From: Ciona savignyi
Lineage: Eukaryota; Chordata; Ascidiacea; Phlebobranchia; Cionidae
Assembly: GCA_000149265.1 (NCBI GenBank)
Contig: CH002629.1
Span: forward strand, 240,027-304,026
Length of the DNA stretch: 64,000 nucleotides
Reading direction: 5' to 3'
A model generated the notes under the pieces. The model was not told the DNA's origin. It ran no database searches and worked only from the letters and a program-made list of their open reading frames with translations. Positions 1 through 11,360 of this stretch are shown in pieces. Every line of letters starts with the position of its first letter. Positions within the stretch are counted from its first letter, which is position 1. A program made the position numbers and the translations under genes.

Positions 1-337
1 AATTTTGTGACGTCTCGATGTGGATCCTCTGACTCAATACACCGCAAAATTTCCCTACTGGCTGTGTTACAAAGGCAAAATAAACACCAACTATAAGACC
101 ACCAATCGACAATTTTCCATTGTACAAGTACGCTTCAACTCCTAACTATCATTGATTTAAGTTGGACAGTAAAATTGAGGGCTCAATTCGGTCGGGATGA
201 TTTAACATAGTTGTGTGAGGTATGTTAAATATATCTGAACAGAATCTAAAATACGTTTTATTAGTATATTTTACCAGCATACGCATAATTCGATTGTGTA
301 AATGTTTTAACCAATGTTGTGTTTGCAAACTAAGGGT
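1..337. other. Non-coding stretch, nothing recognised
   Basis: I see no conserved coding segment, RNA gene or repeat family here. It lies downstream of the minus-strand H2B gene. Confidence 0.4.
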
Positions 338-341
338 AACA

Positions 342-359
342 CTGAAAAGAGCCGTTTAG
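342..359 (-). other. Half histone stem-loop, relic
   Basis: An 18-bp stretch is identical to one arm, the loop and the downstream flank of the real H2B stem-loop (429-446). The other arm is not complementary, so no hairpin can form. It lies about 80 bp downstream of the working signal. The likely reading is a relic of a deleted histone gene or of a local duplication. Confidence 0.55.
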
Positions 360-403
360 CGGTTAAATGAAGTGACAATTTGATACGCGAACATAACACA
401 ATA

Positions 404-414
404 TGCTCTTTATA
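404..414 (-). promoter_or_regulatory. Histone downstream element-like purine tract (H2B)
   Basis: On the minus strand the sequence after the stem-loop reads ATAAAGAG. This resembles the purine-rich element that pairs with U7 snRNA in histone pre-mRNA 3' processing. The spacing of 10-20 nt after the hairpin fits. The assignment is by position and base content only. Confidence 0.45.
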
Positions 415-424
415 AAATGTGGGT

Positions 425-440
425 GGCTCTGAAAAGAGCC
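425..440 (-). promoter_or_regulatory. Histone mRNA 3' stem-loop (H2B)
   Basis: The minus strand reads GGCTCTTTTCAGAGCC, a perfect 6-bp stem with a 4-nt loop and the canonical metazoan replication-dependent histone 3' end signal bound by SLBP. It lies 27 nt past the H2B stop codon and replaces a poly(A) signal. Confidence 0.95.
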
Positions 441-467
441 GTTTAGAATGTGAGTAAATCTAATGAT

Positions 468-830
468 TTACTTGGAGCTGGTGTACTTGGTTACGGCTTT
501 GGTGCCTTCGGAGACTGCATGCTTGGCAAGCTCACCAGGCAACAAAAGCCGTACTGCGGTCTGGATTTCCCGACTGCTGATCGTGGACCTTTTGTTGTAA
601 CCGGCAAGTTTCGACGCTTCAGATGCGATGCGCTCGAAAATGTCGTTCACGAACGAGTTCATGATGCTCATCGCTTTGCTGGAGATACCAGTGTCAGGGT
701 GCACTTGCTTCAGTACCTTGTACACATAGATGGAGAAGCTTTCCTTCCGCTTTGATCGGCGCTTCTTCTTTCCTTCGGACGGTGCCGCCTTCTTGACAAG
801 TTTCTTGCTTCCTTTGCCTGTTGGTGCCAT
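468..830 (-). CDS. H2B: Histone H2B
   Basis: Core nucleosomal histone that pairs with H2A and packages DNA in the nucleus. The 120-residue product has a short Lys-rich N-terminal tail (about residues 1-29) followed by the histone fold. Family blocks seen include [19 protein letters not shown] (about 35-53) and the C-terminal helix ending AVTKYTSSK. The length is typical for H2B (about 122-126). The CDS is intronless, as expected for a replication-dependent histone, and the start is the first ATG after the TATA box (874-880). A histone stem-loop follows the stop at 425-440. The neighbour on the same strand is H3, 750 bp upstream, so this is part of a small histone cluster. Expression is expected in S phase. 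Confidence 0.97.
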   Translation of the reverse strand: MAPTGKGSKKLVKKAAPSEGKKKRRSKRKESFSIYVYKVLKQVHPDTGISSKAMSIMNSFVNDIFERIASEASKLAGYNKRSTISSREIQTAVRLLLPGELAKHAVSEGTKAVTKYTSSK

Positions 831-873
831 GGTTGCTTTTCAGAACTGATGAATAACGCACAAATTGTTTCAA

Positions 874-944
874 ATTTATAGCCTTGCACATGGTAATTTT
901 CAGCGAGAAGACAATGAAAAAAGGCGTCTACGGGTTCTGATTGG
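874..944 (-). promoter_or_regulatory. H2B core promoter (TATA and CCAAT boxes)
   Basis: On the minus strand a TATAAAT box lies at 874-880 and a CCAAT box at 940-944, about 60 bp further upstream. This arrangement is typical of replication-dependent histone promoters. A TATA-like run on the plus strand at 989-996 has no recognisable gene behind it. Confidence 0.7.
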
Positions 945-1284
945 CTTCCTCTCTTTTTTGTCTAGTGCTAACTCGACAGAGGTGCGACATATATAAACAA
1001 AATACGAGAGTATATCATCTAGCAATGTTTTCTTTAGTAAAAGGCAAGCCAATGGTAGAGCAAACGGCCGCTTGCTGGATGTTACTGTAAACGTACATTG
1101 GACGTCCGATAATACCTGTATTTTTTATTAAAAAACTGATATCCAACCATTGTTGCTACATATATAAATAACAATAAACAAACCTTAAAGAAAATCGCAT
1201 CTTTAACGCAGCTAAAATAAAAAAAATGTATATCTTGATCGGTACATTAAAACAAGATAAACAACAAATATAACACTCGCAAAA

Positions 1285-1420
1285 ACTAAAAGGAGGGAAA
1301 GCGGGGGAAACTGGACGATAAAATGAAGATTGTGACATTAAAGTTAGTTTTTAACATAGATTTGGAATTAAGGTTAGTTCTGTGGTTGAGATTAGTGTAT
1401 ACCACGGACTTTGCATAAAA
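1285..1420 (+). repeat. Partial MITE of the GGGAAA family
   Basis: Starts with AAAACTAAAAGGAGGGAAAG and has an interior rich in TTAG runs, closely matching the intact element at 5087-5299. The right end is not recognisable. It sits between the H3 and H2B genes. Confidence 0.6.
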
Positions 1421-1520
1421 ACTTACCACGGAATTTACATAAATCTTAAACTGAATCTGGAACTTTAATTGTAAGTTTGGAGTATTTACTACAGGAAATG
1501 GCAATTCATTCAAATATAAA

Positions 1521-1555
1521 TCTCTTTGAAATATTGGGTGGCTCTGAAAAGAGCC
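1521..1555 (-). promoter_or_regulatory. Histone mRNA 3' stem-loop and downstream element (H3)
   Basis: The minus strand carries a perfect GGCTCTTTTCAGAGCC hairpin at 1540-1555, 24 nt past the H3 stop. A CAAAGAGA tract follows at 1521-1530, close to the U7-binding histone downstream element consensus. Confidence 0.93.
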
Positions 1556-1579
1556 GTTTGAAGGTATGAAAGCGTTAGT

Positions 1580-2095
<516 letters not shown>

Positions 2096-2450
2096 CTGGT
2101 TTAAAAATACTTTTTTCTCTCTATAATTTGTTGACCTCTCTCGCGCAAGGTTTCTCGCCTGTTCTGTCGAATTAGTAGTATATCTCTTATCTGTGCGAAC
2201 AATGAGTTTGTGCCAATTGTTAATAGAGCTGTTAGTGTTCGTGAATATCGGATAAAGTTAATAGTAATCGAGAATGACATTTCAAAATACCATGTGTCCA
2301 CATTAGGATTGCCTTTAACTTTTACAGTGTGGGTAATGTAATTATTTCCTAATTTGATACATTGAATGGCGTGATAGCGCCATGTTAAACTGACACGTTT
2401 CCACAATACATGACTCTACATTCGGCATACATATAATTGATAAAACATAG

Positions 2451-3490
2451 TTGTACCGTCATTTAGAGGGTGAAATGTATATGTCTATACATACCTCTAA
2501 CTGAATTCAGTCGGAAGTATAAGGGGAGTTACGACTGTTTGAACCTACACGGTACATGGAACATGACGTCACATCTTTATTATTGAATGCTGGTTTTCGT
2601 GAATTCAAACCATTTGCCCCCACATGCTGGGAAAAATCTAGTTATACCACCGTTTAGAGGGTGAAATTCAAATGTTCATACATACCTTGAACTGAATTCA
2701 GTCGGAGGAATAAGGGGAGTTACGAATGTTTGAACCTACACGGTATATGTAAAATAACGTTACATCTTTGTTATTATTCTCCGATTTTGTGAGTTTAAAC
2801 CAGTGGTTCCCAACCTTTTTCCACTCACGTACCATTTCGAGGTTTTATGCAGTGCTCGCATACCACCTATACATAAGTTACGCGCGCCGAAGGCGGTCAA
2901 AAAATGTTTCCACCATTTATGACGTCATAACAGGTATTTATACTATGCGAGGTGCATAGAATTGTTTTTTTCACCACCAGTCACAAGAAGAACAAGATAA
3001 TTTTCCACTAGCTGGTCGATGCGTGGCAAAAAAAACGTACCTTACCACGACGACGGCTTCAAAAAACTCAAAATCAACCCCACCTGAACTAATAACTCCT
3101 TTCGGTCGAAAAAAACAAAACAGAATCTACTCGCGTACCACCTGGAAGACCTTCGTGAAAGACCCACTAGTGGTACGCGTACGACAGGTTGGGAACCACT
3201 GATTTAAACCAATTGCCCCCACATGTCAGTAAAATCTAGTTGTACCATCGTTTAAGGGTAAAATATAGATGTTCAAAAATACTTCCACATGAATTAAGTC
3301 GGAAGCATATAAGGGGAGTTACGACTGTTTGAACCTACACAGTATATACAAAATTACGTCACATCTTTATTAATGTTAGATGGTTTTCGTGAACTTTGAG
3401 TTGTACCATTGTTTAGAGGGTGGAATGTAAATGTTCATAAATACCTGAATTCAGTCGCAAGTATAATGGGAGTTACGCCTGCCAAACATA
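2451..3490. repeat. Tandem array of a ~190-bp unit, four copies
   Basis: Units start near 2451, 2642, 3240 and 3401. Each begins TTGTACCRTCGTTTAGAGGG-like and contains a GAATTCAGTCGGAAG block, an AAGGGGAGTTACGACTGTTTG block and a TTTTCGTGA block. Copies 1 and 2 are about 190 bp; copies 3 and 4 are shorter. Copy 2 is split by an hAT-type insertion (2801-3201). No coding potential. Confidence 0.8.
2801..3201. mobile_element. Non-autonomous hAT element, 401 bp
   Basis: The 16-bp terminal inverted repeats start CAGTGGTTCCCAACCT and the termini are of hAT type. The 8-bp target duplication is GTTTAAAC on the left and ATTTAAAC on the right (one mismatch). It interrupts copy 2 of the tandem array, so it is younger than the array. 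No transposase. Confidence 0.88.
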
Positions 3491-3560
3491 GACAGTAGAA
3501 AAATAATTTTACAACGAATGATTCGCTCAATCGGGCGGACCTCTACGGCAATGTCTTTCA

Positions 3561-3855
3561 GAATATAGGATATATTTATGTTTATCCCCGTCAATGGCAA
3601 AAGCCAAGGGGGTTAACATACGGGCAATCGTCAGATCACCTCGCGCCCACCGTCGGGTTACCGGAGCTATTGCATTGTGTTGTGTATGATAATTACAAGT
3701 TTCTTAAATTGAGTTGAACCCATTAATCCGCTTGCTTCAGGAAATGTTCGTTAAGTGCTTTGCCCAAGGACGCACAAACTAGCTAGCGACCTGTTTCGAA
3801 CCTGCAACCTTTCGGTTGTAAGGCGTCACACTAAACTAACAAACTAAGCCGACAG
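3561..3855 (-). mobile_element. SINE family A, near full length
   Basis: tRNA-derived SINE in reverse orientation. Its head (right end) has an A-box-like stretch and a B box reading GGTTCGAAAC. The body holds the family blocks CTTAACGAACATT and CAATAGCTCCGGTAACCCGA, and the tail ends GGATAAACATAAATAT. Many copies of this family are scattered through the window. Confidence 0.8.
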
Positions 3856-3930
3856 ACAGAATTTATAACTCAATTTCTTTGATTTTTATAGCAGTAGTCA
3901 CCCAGCTTTGACTGAAGTTACCCTCGTCTT

Positions 3931-4039
3931 TTTTTTTACTGAGCTAATTTTCGAACCAATGATGTACACGTCACTAGGGCGTTTTTATATGGGGGAAGGT
4001 AAATGTATCTGTCGCGTTAACCATTCGCCCACACGACTG
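3931..4039 (-). mobile_element. SINE family B copy
   Basis: About 110 bp, reverse orientation. The family reads GTGTGGCCGAATGGTTAACG (A-box region of a Ser/Leu-type tRNA), then CGACCGATACATATACCGA, then a B box in GGGTTCGAAACTTGGCTCGG, then an A-rich tail. This copy keeps all blocks with substitutions. Confidence 0.75.
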
Positions 4040-4524
4040 AACTTACTCTCGCCTCTTTATTCGTTTAGCGTTAAATCAAAGATATCTATGGCTAAAATGC
4101 ATTTATCCATTTTTGGTGTTTTCCCAAATCTGATATCCCAGTTTTCAGTTTAGTATTTAACAAAATTACGAAGATACGGATTACGGAAAGACAATAAAGT
4201 GTTTTTAAGCAAAAAGTTATAATCGTACAGGTATTATAGATAATAAACAGATGATCTTTATATTTATAGCGTATAAATAAACATCGTACGTCTATGATAA
4301 AATGTAGTTGGTGATACTGACAATTTATTTACATTTTTGTTTTTAAAGTTTGATTATTTAAAAAAAAAATTGTAGTCTGGAATATTTTGTTTTGTCGCCA
4401 AAGTCACCTTTAATTTTGGAATATTTCATAACATCCATAAATCTGAATTTAAGTCCGAAGCTTATAGACCAAGTCCAAGGGAAATCCCACCAACTCACCT
4501 AATAAGGTACCGGTACGGTAGAGG

Positions 4525-5067
4525 GTTCCTCTAAATACTACAGGAGCGCTTGAATCACTTAGATTGCTATGGAAAGTAATTCTAACCCTGTCCCAAACAC
4601 TAATCTCAACCCCAGAACTAACTGTAACCCTAACCCTAACATTAATATTATGGCAGCGTTTCTCAAACTATGGGTCGCGACCCACCAAAAGGAATCTTGG
4701 TGGGTCGTGAAAGGTTATAGAAAGCTCTGATTAACTATACTGGCTATTTCCTATACAAAAATCAAGGGGAAATTATCACAATTGTGACATCACACAATCT
4801 TGAATCGTGGCGTGATCCCAGAGGTGTGTTTCTTTGCAATGATAGCGTAACCTAGAAACCAACAACAACTATATATAAAGTTAAGTGGGTCGCCATAAAT
4901 TGTGGTAATTAATAGTGGGTCCCAACTCTAAAAAGTTTGAGAACCACTGTATTATGGCTTTTGTAATTACGAAGTATAGTACCGGTAAGCGATTCAAGTG
5001 CTCCAAATGATTCAAGCACTCCATGCGATCCAAGCGGTCCAATCGTTCCTGTAGTATTTAGAGGTAC
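4525..5067. mobile_element. MITE (CCTCTAAATACTACAGG ends), split by an hAT insertion
   Basis: Inverted termini read GTTCCTCTAAATACTACAGG on the left and GTACCTCTAAATACTACAGG on the right, followed by repeated CAAGCGATCC-like motifs at both sides. The interior matches the uninterrupted copy at 5755-5968 except for the insertion at 4654-4949. A clear target duplication was not found. A shorter relative is at 36664-36767. Confidence 0.8.
4654..4949. mobile_element. Non-autonomous hAT element, 296 bp, with a visible empty site
   Basis: Termini read CAGCGTTTCTCAAAC and, reversed, CAGTGGTTCTCAAAC. A perfect 8-bp target duplication, TATTATGG, flanks it (4646-4653 and 4950-4957). The sister MITE at 5755-5968 carries a single TATTATGG at the same place, so it shows the pre-insertion state. 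Confidence 0.93.
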
Positions 5068-5086
5068 TGTACGATAGAAGCTGTGT

Positions 5087-5299
5087 AGGGAAAACTAAAA
5101 GGAGGGAAAGCGGGAAGGCGGAAAGGAGGGAAACTGCACACTATAATGAATATTAGGGCATTTAAGTTTGAGTTTTAAACTTAAAGTTAGTTTTAAACAT
5201 TGGGTTAGTTCTGGGGTTTAGATTAGTGTTAAGTGCAGGGTTAAAAGTTGTGGTAAGCAGTTTTCCTTCTTCCCTCTTTCCCCCCTTTTAATGTTGCCC
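5087..5299. mobile_element. MITE of the GGGAAA family, intact, 213 bp
   Basis: The left end reads AGGGAAAACTAAAAGGAGGG and the reversed right end GGGCAACATTAAAAGGGGGG. An 8-bp direct repeat AGCTGTGT flanks it (5079-5086 and 5300-5307). Related copies lie near 1285, 31960, 35508 and 50185. Confidence 0.75.
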
Positions 5300-5754
5300 A
5301 GCTGTGTGGTATCGAGTTAAGTCTACTTGAGAGAACCTTTTTCATTTTTAGAGGTCGATACCCGATACCAGAATCTTTTTTTGGAAACCAATACTTTCTT
5401 TTTAAACTGTATAGTATCCTCTGCAGCAAAGGAAAAAAAAGATTGTTGTCATTGAAAAAAGGTCGATACTGAGCAGATTCTGGTATCGCGTATCACGTTC
5501 CAAAAAAGAAAAAGAAATTATTAATAAGCTTGGTGTGGGGTGGTAGAGGAGCGCCTATTTTGGTTTCAATAGAAGCCTTTAAATAATGAATATACCTCTT
5601 AAATAATTTCCAAGAAGTCTGATTTAAATCTTCAATCTTATTTTCGGTCCATGACCTTGACTTCCAGGAATGTTAGATAATGTTGTGTAAAGTTTTTATT
5701 ATTATGCCATTAATAAAAATTCTTTGGATATCTGGATACTAGCTGGTTTTTAGG

Positions 5755-5968
5755 GTGCCTCTAAATACTACAGGACCGCTTGGATCACTTAGATTGTTAT
5801 AGAAAGTAATTTTAACCATGTTTTAAACACTAATCTCAACCCCAGAACTAACTTTAAATCCAACCCTAACATTAATATTATGGCTTTTGTAATTACGAAG
5901 TATAGTAAGCGATCTAAGCAAACCAAGCGATCCAAGCTGTCCAAGCGTCCTGTAGTATTTAGAGGTAC
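5755..5968. mobile_element. MITE (CCTCTAAATACTACAGG ends), uninterrupted copy
   Basis: 214 bp with termini GTGCCTCTAAATACTACAGG and, reversed, GTACCTCTAAATACTACAGG. The interior carries CAAGCGATCCAAGC repeats next to the right end. It is the empty-site reference for the hAT element at 4654-4949. Confidence 0.85.
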
Positions 5969-6569
5969 CAGATTTTTTATTACTTTGGTTATTTGATTGC
6001 CTGATTTTCTGTACTTTTTGGTTGTGCCTTGCTTTGAAGTTAGTTGCTTTTTGGCGGTTGGTGTGGTAGACCGAGCAAAACAAATAAATGGTTTTGTGCT
6101 GAAACATAACAGTTGCAAAGAGGTGTTATTTTGGTTCTACACCTGCTTCTGTCTTTGTTGTTTCGCATTTACATTACAACTTCACATGAGGGCCAGTATG
6201 GAAAGTTCACTCAGAATTAAATTTTACTAGTATTATTGCACACTTGGGTGATTATTAGTTCAGTAAAGTACATATGTCTTGTGTGATACTGCTGGTGAGT
6301 GGTAGAATGGAGAAGGGAAACCACCTTCAAGATATTAGATTTTTGTGTTTTCCATGTTTGTCTATTTAGATGTAAGGAGCGTAGTACCCTAACCCAGAAA
6401 GAAAAATAAATGAGTTTGATTGTATGTTATGAAAAACAACATTTTAAATAGTTTTGTACATACTGTAAAACCTCTAATTGAGCGCCACATCCACCACCAA
6501 TCTAATAAACATGTTATTATATTTTCACCGGTAAATTTTTATCACTTTCATCGAAAATACATCAAAATA

Positions 6570-6662
6570 GCTCCATTAACCCGAGGGTGAGGTAATCTGA
6601 CAATTATCCATGTGTTAACGCCCCCTGGTTTTTCCGTTTACTGGGATAAACATGATTATCAT
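6570..6662 (+). mobile_element. SINE family A, 3' fragment
   Basis: Matches the family tail from the TAGCTCC block through GAGGTAATCTGAC to GGGATAAACATGA. The tRNA head is missing. The rest of 5970-7362 is AT-rich with no recognised gene. Confidence 0.6.
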
Positions 6663-7362
6663 ATTATATATCATAATTTTCATGGTCTGGTGCTTCCAGC
6701 AGTTCACCATATTCATATACATTTTGTGATGTTTTGCAATCTGTTTGTTTTGCTAATTTATCCTGTTCCGTCAAAATCATGATGACTTTATTTGTTGCTA
6801 TTTGAGGGCATACAACAAATAAACTAAATGGTTCAAGTAATGATGGCGGCTTACCTACAATTGCTATTTTCGATTCAGTAATTCCATGTTATTGTTTTAA
6901 AACTAACCAACATTGAATGCTTATGGTAAAGACATAACTTGAATTCTTAAAATCTTAAAAAAGTGAATTTTTAAACTTCTGTAAATACTGCAACAATGGG
7001 TATTCTGTGCATATGTTTGCTAAGTTAACCACTGGTGCTGTGTTTGAGTACACAATGTAAACATTGAGCACATGATTCCCAACAAAGGTACCAGTTGGTT
7101 ATAGGGTTACTCTTGTGTTGTACTTTTACTAGGCTACTAGACTTTTTTGCTACTGAATCTGTAAGTACATTTTATAGACTACCGGTAGTCTTTCAGTTAC
7201 TCTATGTAAATGTTGGTAATTGGTATATTATAAATTTAATTTTTCGCTTTTTTTTTTTACTAGAAATGTGGTATATTGTTGCATTTAGAATACCATATTT
7301 TTAGGGAACGAATTAGTAATAAACTTTAACAAATTTTCTTCTACCATTAATTTAGTAGCAAA

Positions 7363-8914
7363 ATGCTTGGGTTTAAGATCGCAGTATTTTTGTTGACGAT
7401 TTATGCATCACAAAGTTCTTCTGCTTCAAAACCCAACATTGTATTCATCCTGGCCGACGACTTTGGCTTCAACGACATCGGGTACCATGCAGTGGAGCAC
7501 CATTCTGATATGAAGACTCCATTTCTGGATTCCCTGGCAATGTCCGGAGTAAGGTTGGAGAATTATTACATTCAGCCGATTTGCTCTCCATCTAGAAGTG
7601 TCTTAATGAGCGGAAGGTATCAGATCCACACTGGTTTGCAACATTACGTTATATCTCCCCAACAGAGGAACGGGCTGCCTTTGGAAAACATTATACTGCC
7701 GGAGCAGTTGCATAAATGTGGCTACGATACTCACATGGTTGGGAAATGGCATCTGGGATTCTACAAGGAAGACTTCACCCCTTGGAAACGTGGGTTCAAT
7801 TCCTACTTTGGATATTTGACAGGTGGTGGAAGATTATTACACAAAATGGAGATGTGATGGAAAATTGTGTGGTTACGATATGTCTTCAGAAAAGGGTCCA
7901 ACTAATGAGACTTATGGGAAGTATTCTGCTAACTTATTTGTTGACAAAGCGAAAGAGGCTATAGACAAAAGAAATACGAACCAACCTTTATTTTTATACG
8001 TCGCTTTTCAGTCAGTTCATTCTCCAATGGAAGTTCCTGCATCTTATGAAAAACCGTTTGCTTATATTAAAGATAACAACCGAAGAGCGTATGGTGGTAT
8101 GGTGGCAGCCATGGATGAAGCTGTTAAAAACATCACACTTCACTTGCAAGCTGCTGGAATATGGAACAACACACTTTTAATATTTTCAGCAGATAACGGT
8201 GGCCAGACACTGTCCGGTGGAAATAATTATCCTCTTAGAGGAAGGAAGCTTACACTTTGGGAAGGTGGGATCAAAGGTGTTGGATTCGTGCATGGGGAAA
8301 TGCTTAATGTCCCAAACCCAAATGTTATAGTTAATAATGAAATGATGCATATTTCCGATTGGTTTCCCACAATAATGGCTGCAAGTCAATGCTCGTATGT
8401 AGAAGGCACACAAAAGCTTGACGGTGTTAATCAATGGGACACTATTCTTGGAAACGCTGTCTCACCCAGAAAAGAAATTCTTCTCAACATTGACCCACTA
8501 TTCACGCCACTGTATTACAACCAAACTCCACGGAAATTTGTCAAAATGGACTTTGATACGTCAGTTCATGCAGGAATAAGGTATGGAGAGTGGAAACTGT
8601 TAACGGGAGCCCAAGGAGACGACAGATGGATTGTACCACCGGAGTGGGAAAATAAAGTTTCCGAGTTATATGGTGAGAACCCAGAGCATCCTGGGACACA
8701 AAAACTTGGAGGGAAATCGGTCCAACTTTATAACATCGTAAATGACCCATATGAGCATGTTGAGGTGTCCGACTTGTATCCAGATGTCGTCAACGAGCTT
8801 TTAGCAAGATTATCCGCATACAATGCTACTGCAGTGCCGGTGAATTACCCTGGGAATGATCCAGCTTCAGACCCAAGTCTTCATGGGGGTTTCTGGACTC
8901 CATGGGTCAAGTAG
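7363..8914 (+). CDS. Arylsulfatase B-like sulfatase, intronless, one +1 frameshift
   Basis: Sulfatase of the alkaline-phosphatase superfamily. Close relatives remove sulfate from glycosaminoglycans in lysosomes or outside the cell. Residues 1-20 form a signal peptide. [12 protein letters not shown] (about 24-35) supplies metal-binding Asp32/Asp33. CSPSR at 74-78 is the sulfatase signature whose Cys becomes formylglycine. GKWHLG (second signature) and a later SADNGG metal-binding block follow. Total length, about 516 residues over two frames, fits arylsulfatase B (~530). The reading frame shifts by one base in GGTGGTGGAAG (extra G near 7828): residues 1-155 are in one frame and the remaining 361 start at GAA 7829. 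The alignment to the family runs smoothly across the shift (YLTGG then EDYY). It could be an assembly error, a polymorphism or a recent loss. No intron splits it, whereas vertebrate ARSB has several. A possible poly(A) signal is at 9202-9207. Confidence 0.9.
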
Positions 8915-9201
8915 TCATTCCAAGGTAGTATTTTCGTGTTCATAACCTTTGGTTTTCGTGTTTATAACCTTAGTTTATAAATTTTGTCAATTTGATTAAA
9001 AAGCTCTTTTGTACAATCGTCTGTTTCTCTTGATTACAAATCAACGTCATATTTAAGGAGATTTATATTTTTGAGATTATAATGTGAACTATTTTTAACT
9101 AAAAAGTCATTTGTTGTGTTTAAGTTATTTTTAACTCAGTTCATTACATCACATAGTGAAAGTACCATAATTAATATGAATAAGAGTAATTTGTCACAGG
9201 C

Positions 9202-9207
9202 AATAAA
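9202..9207 (+). promoter_or_regulatory. Candidate poly(A) signal AATAAA of the sulfatase gene
   Basis: The AATAAA at 9202-9207 gives a 3' UTR of about 300 nt after the stop at 8914. No closer canonical signal was noticed. Confidence 0.45.
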
Positions 9208-9959
9208 ATATATATTAACTTTATATATGTATGCTGTTTATTTTTGTCTAGTTATTTTGATTCTGTAGTTGACAATTGACTTTAAGTCTGTTGTAAGGTG
9301 TGCAGTACTAAAAAAGATCTTTCAACTCTTTCAATTAATTATTATTGTAAAAATTTTAGTAATAGTTCAAATTTTTTTTTAATTTACAATCCAAATTTTC
9401 TATTGTGTTTATATAGTTATTTTATATTTGTGACTTTTAAAGTTGATTTAATAATATGTATATCTTGATGTTCCACAATATATTTTCATGTTTGTTTCAT
9501 TCCAAGTAAACTTCATATTTATATTCACTGTTTGAACACCATCAATATAACATTTCCATACTGTACAGTTGGTTATACGAAGCGGAAGGTGGTTGGTTTG
9601 ATACTAGTTGTCACCAGGGACAGAATAGAATATTCATGTTTATTCCCCATTTATGGAAAAAACGCAATAAGGCCTTCTTTGTTTTTCCATTCACTGGGAT
9701 ACTAAAGATTGTGCCGGATAACCGCACTACTACAGAGAAATACGTTTTTCGAGGGTGCAGACTGTAGGCATACTCAAATTACTAAAGTAATATGATTCTA
9801 GCGGCACAGAGAAGTGAATAAAGGCTTCTTTCATGCCTTATTGACTCCAACAAACCCGAGCTCCGTCACGGAAAGCCAATCCCATTCTCGAGGACACCAA
9901 ACCACACAAAGTTGGTGAACAAATCGTCTGTACAAACGATGTTTAGTTAGTTTAGTTGA

Positions 9960-10115
9960 TTCATTTTTTTGCCCCAGTATTAAAAATTGGCAAATGAATC
10001 AAATTACGACACAGAAACAGGAAAAGACGGCAAAACGAACTGTTGTTAAAACAAGTTATTAGAAAAAGAATATCATTTAATAAATATAACAGACGCGGCC
10101 GCCAAACCTAAGCAA
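9960..10115 (+). repeat. Short repeat family ending CGGCCGCCAA
   Basis: Shares AAACAGGAAAA-ACGGCAAA, TTGTTAAAACA and an end with CGGCCGCCAA with 60945-61075, and in reverse with 12128-12205 and 20393-20490. About 130-150 bp, no coding capacity, family not recognised. Confidence 0.6.
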
Positions 10116-11355
10116 AATAACAATAATAAGCAAACAAAATTTAATTACGACCAAAACAATATTTTAATGCGATGGGCTACCACACATAGTTCCAGGCAAA
10201 CCGCCACGCAAAAATGGGTATTTCGCAGTACCAAACCGTCCCCCCAATCCTTGAGAGACAAAATATGCCCCTCTCAGCCCGCTAATTTGGAAACTCCAAA
10301 GCGTCAAAAACTCTCAGCGCCCAAATTATATCCTCCCATGAGCAACAAGGCGTCAAAAGATCGGCCTCCCACCAACTAGGACGGTTCACATTGCTGCACA
10401 GTGGGAAGCCACTGAGACCCGCGGTTCCGGGCTCCATCGTGAGAGAACAATAATGACGTCTATTCCATACAGCACACATCGACTTTTCTGAACTTTCGCG
10501 AATTCTTTACAGTGTTTTAGCCAAGGAAAAAACTGGCTAGGTTAAGATCAATGAATAAGGATTAAACGTCCTCGACTTGACTACTTTATTCTGTGATTGG
10601 TCTATCAAAGCTTCAGTAGTTTTATAACATCAATTGTATTAAGCTATTAAGGCGATTAACTTAGTACCAATTGCGAGTTAAATTGTTACATGTTTAAACG
10701 ACATAGATTCCAAATAAACTCTCCGAAATCGTCACATACAAGATGTTTCTTAATGCGTTCAGCGTCTTTCCCTGTTAGGAGCCTCCGTTAGGAGCCCTTT
10801 CGTCAGGAGCCAAAGTTAATAAATTTATATAGACAAGATTATTCCACAGCTGCGGTAATAATAGTTCAGTGATGATGCATAGTCACCGCAAATGTCGGCT
10901 GCGGCGATCATAAATCTAATGTAAACATATGAGGTCGCTACAAGCTGATATGATTCTCGCATTCCGACAACTTCCGGAAGGGTCTTTATTCTTGTTTATT
11001 ATTTAGGTCCTCATCCCAGAACCCGCTTTCGATACTAAAAGATGATAGGTCATATACAAAACAACCAAGTCAGCTCGGCACCGTATGGTCAAGGATTATA
11101 TAAGACCCATCGAGCCTGACGTGAGGAATAAAGCCGATTCACGCAAGCCACAAAACCAGGGAAGGTTTTGCCCATATAAGCAGTAAAGGTAACTTTTTTT
11201 GGTATGTGTGCATTATTTGGTATTATGCACACAAAACGCGAAATTCACTAAAACTTTTTGTATTTATCCACATTTCTCGAACCACTAGAGTCCCAAGAGC
11301 TACCACAAAGCATATTCACTGATTGTGTAGTTTCTGACTGTTTAATCATAGAATC
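10116..11355. other. Non-coding stretch, no gene recognised
   Basis: Contains a relatively GC-rich block at 10160-10460 that I could not assign to a protein or known RNA, and a short threefold repeat of TTAGGAGCC / TCAGGAGCC at 10777-10810. No splice-bounded coding segment could be supported. Confidence 0.35.
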
Positions 11356-11360
11356 TCCCG

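Noticed and set aside
7822-7831. A 10-nt GT...AG stretch that would restore the sulfatase frame if spliced out
   Set aside because: Far too short for any spliceosomal intron. One surplus G is simpler.
10160-10460. GC-richer block that could be a structural RNA
   Set aside because: Compared from memory with U1-U6, 7SL and 7SK and no convincing match; no promoter or hairpin end was evident.
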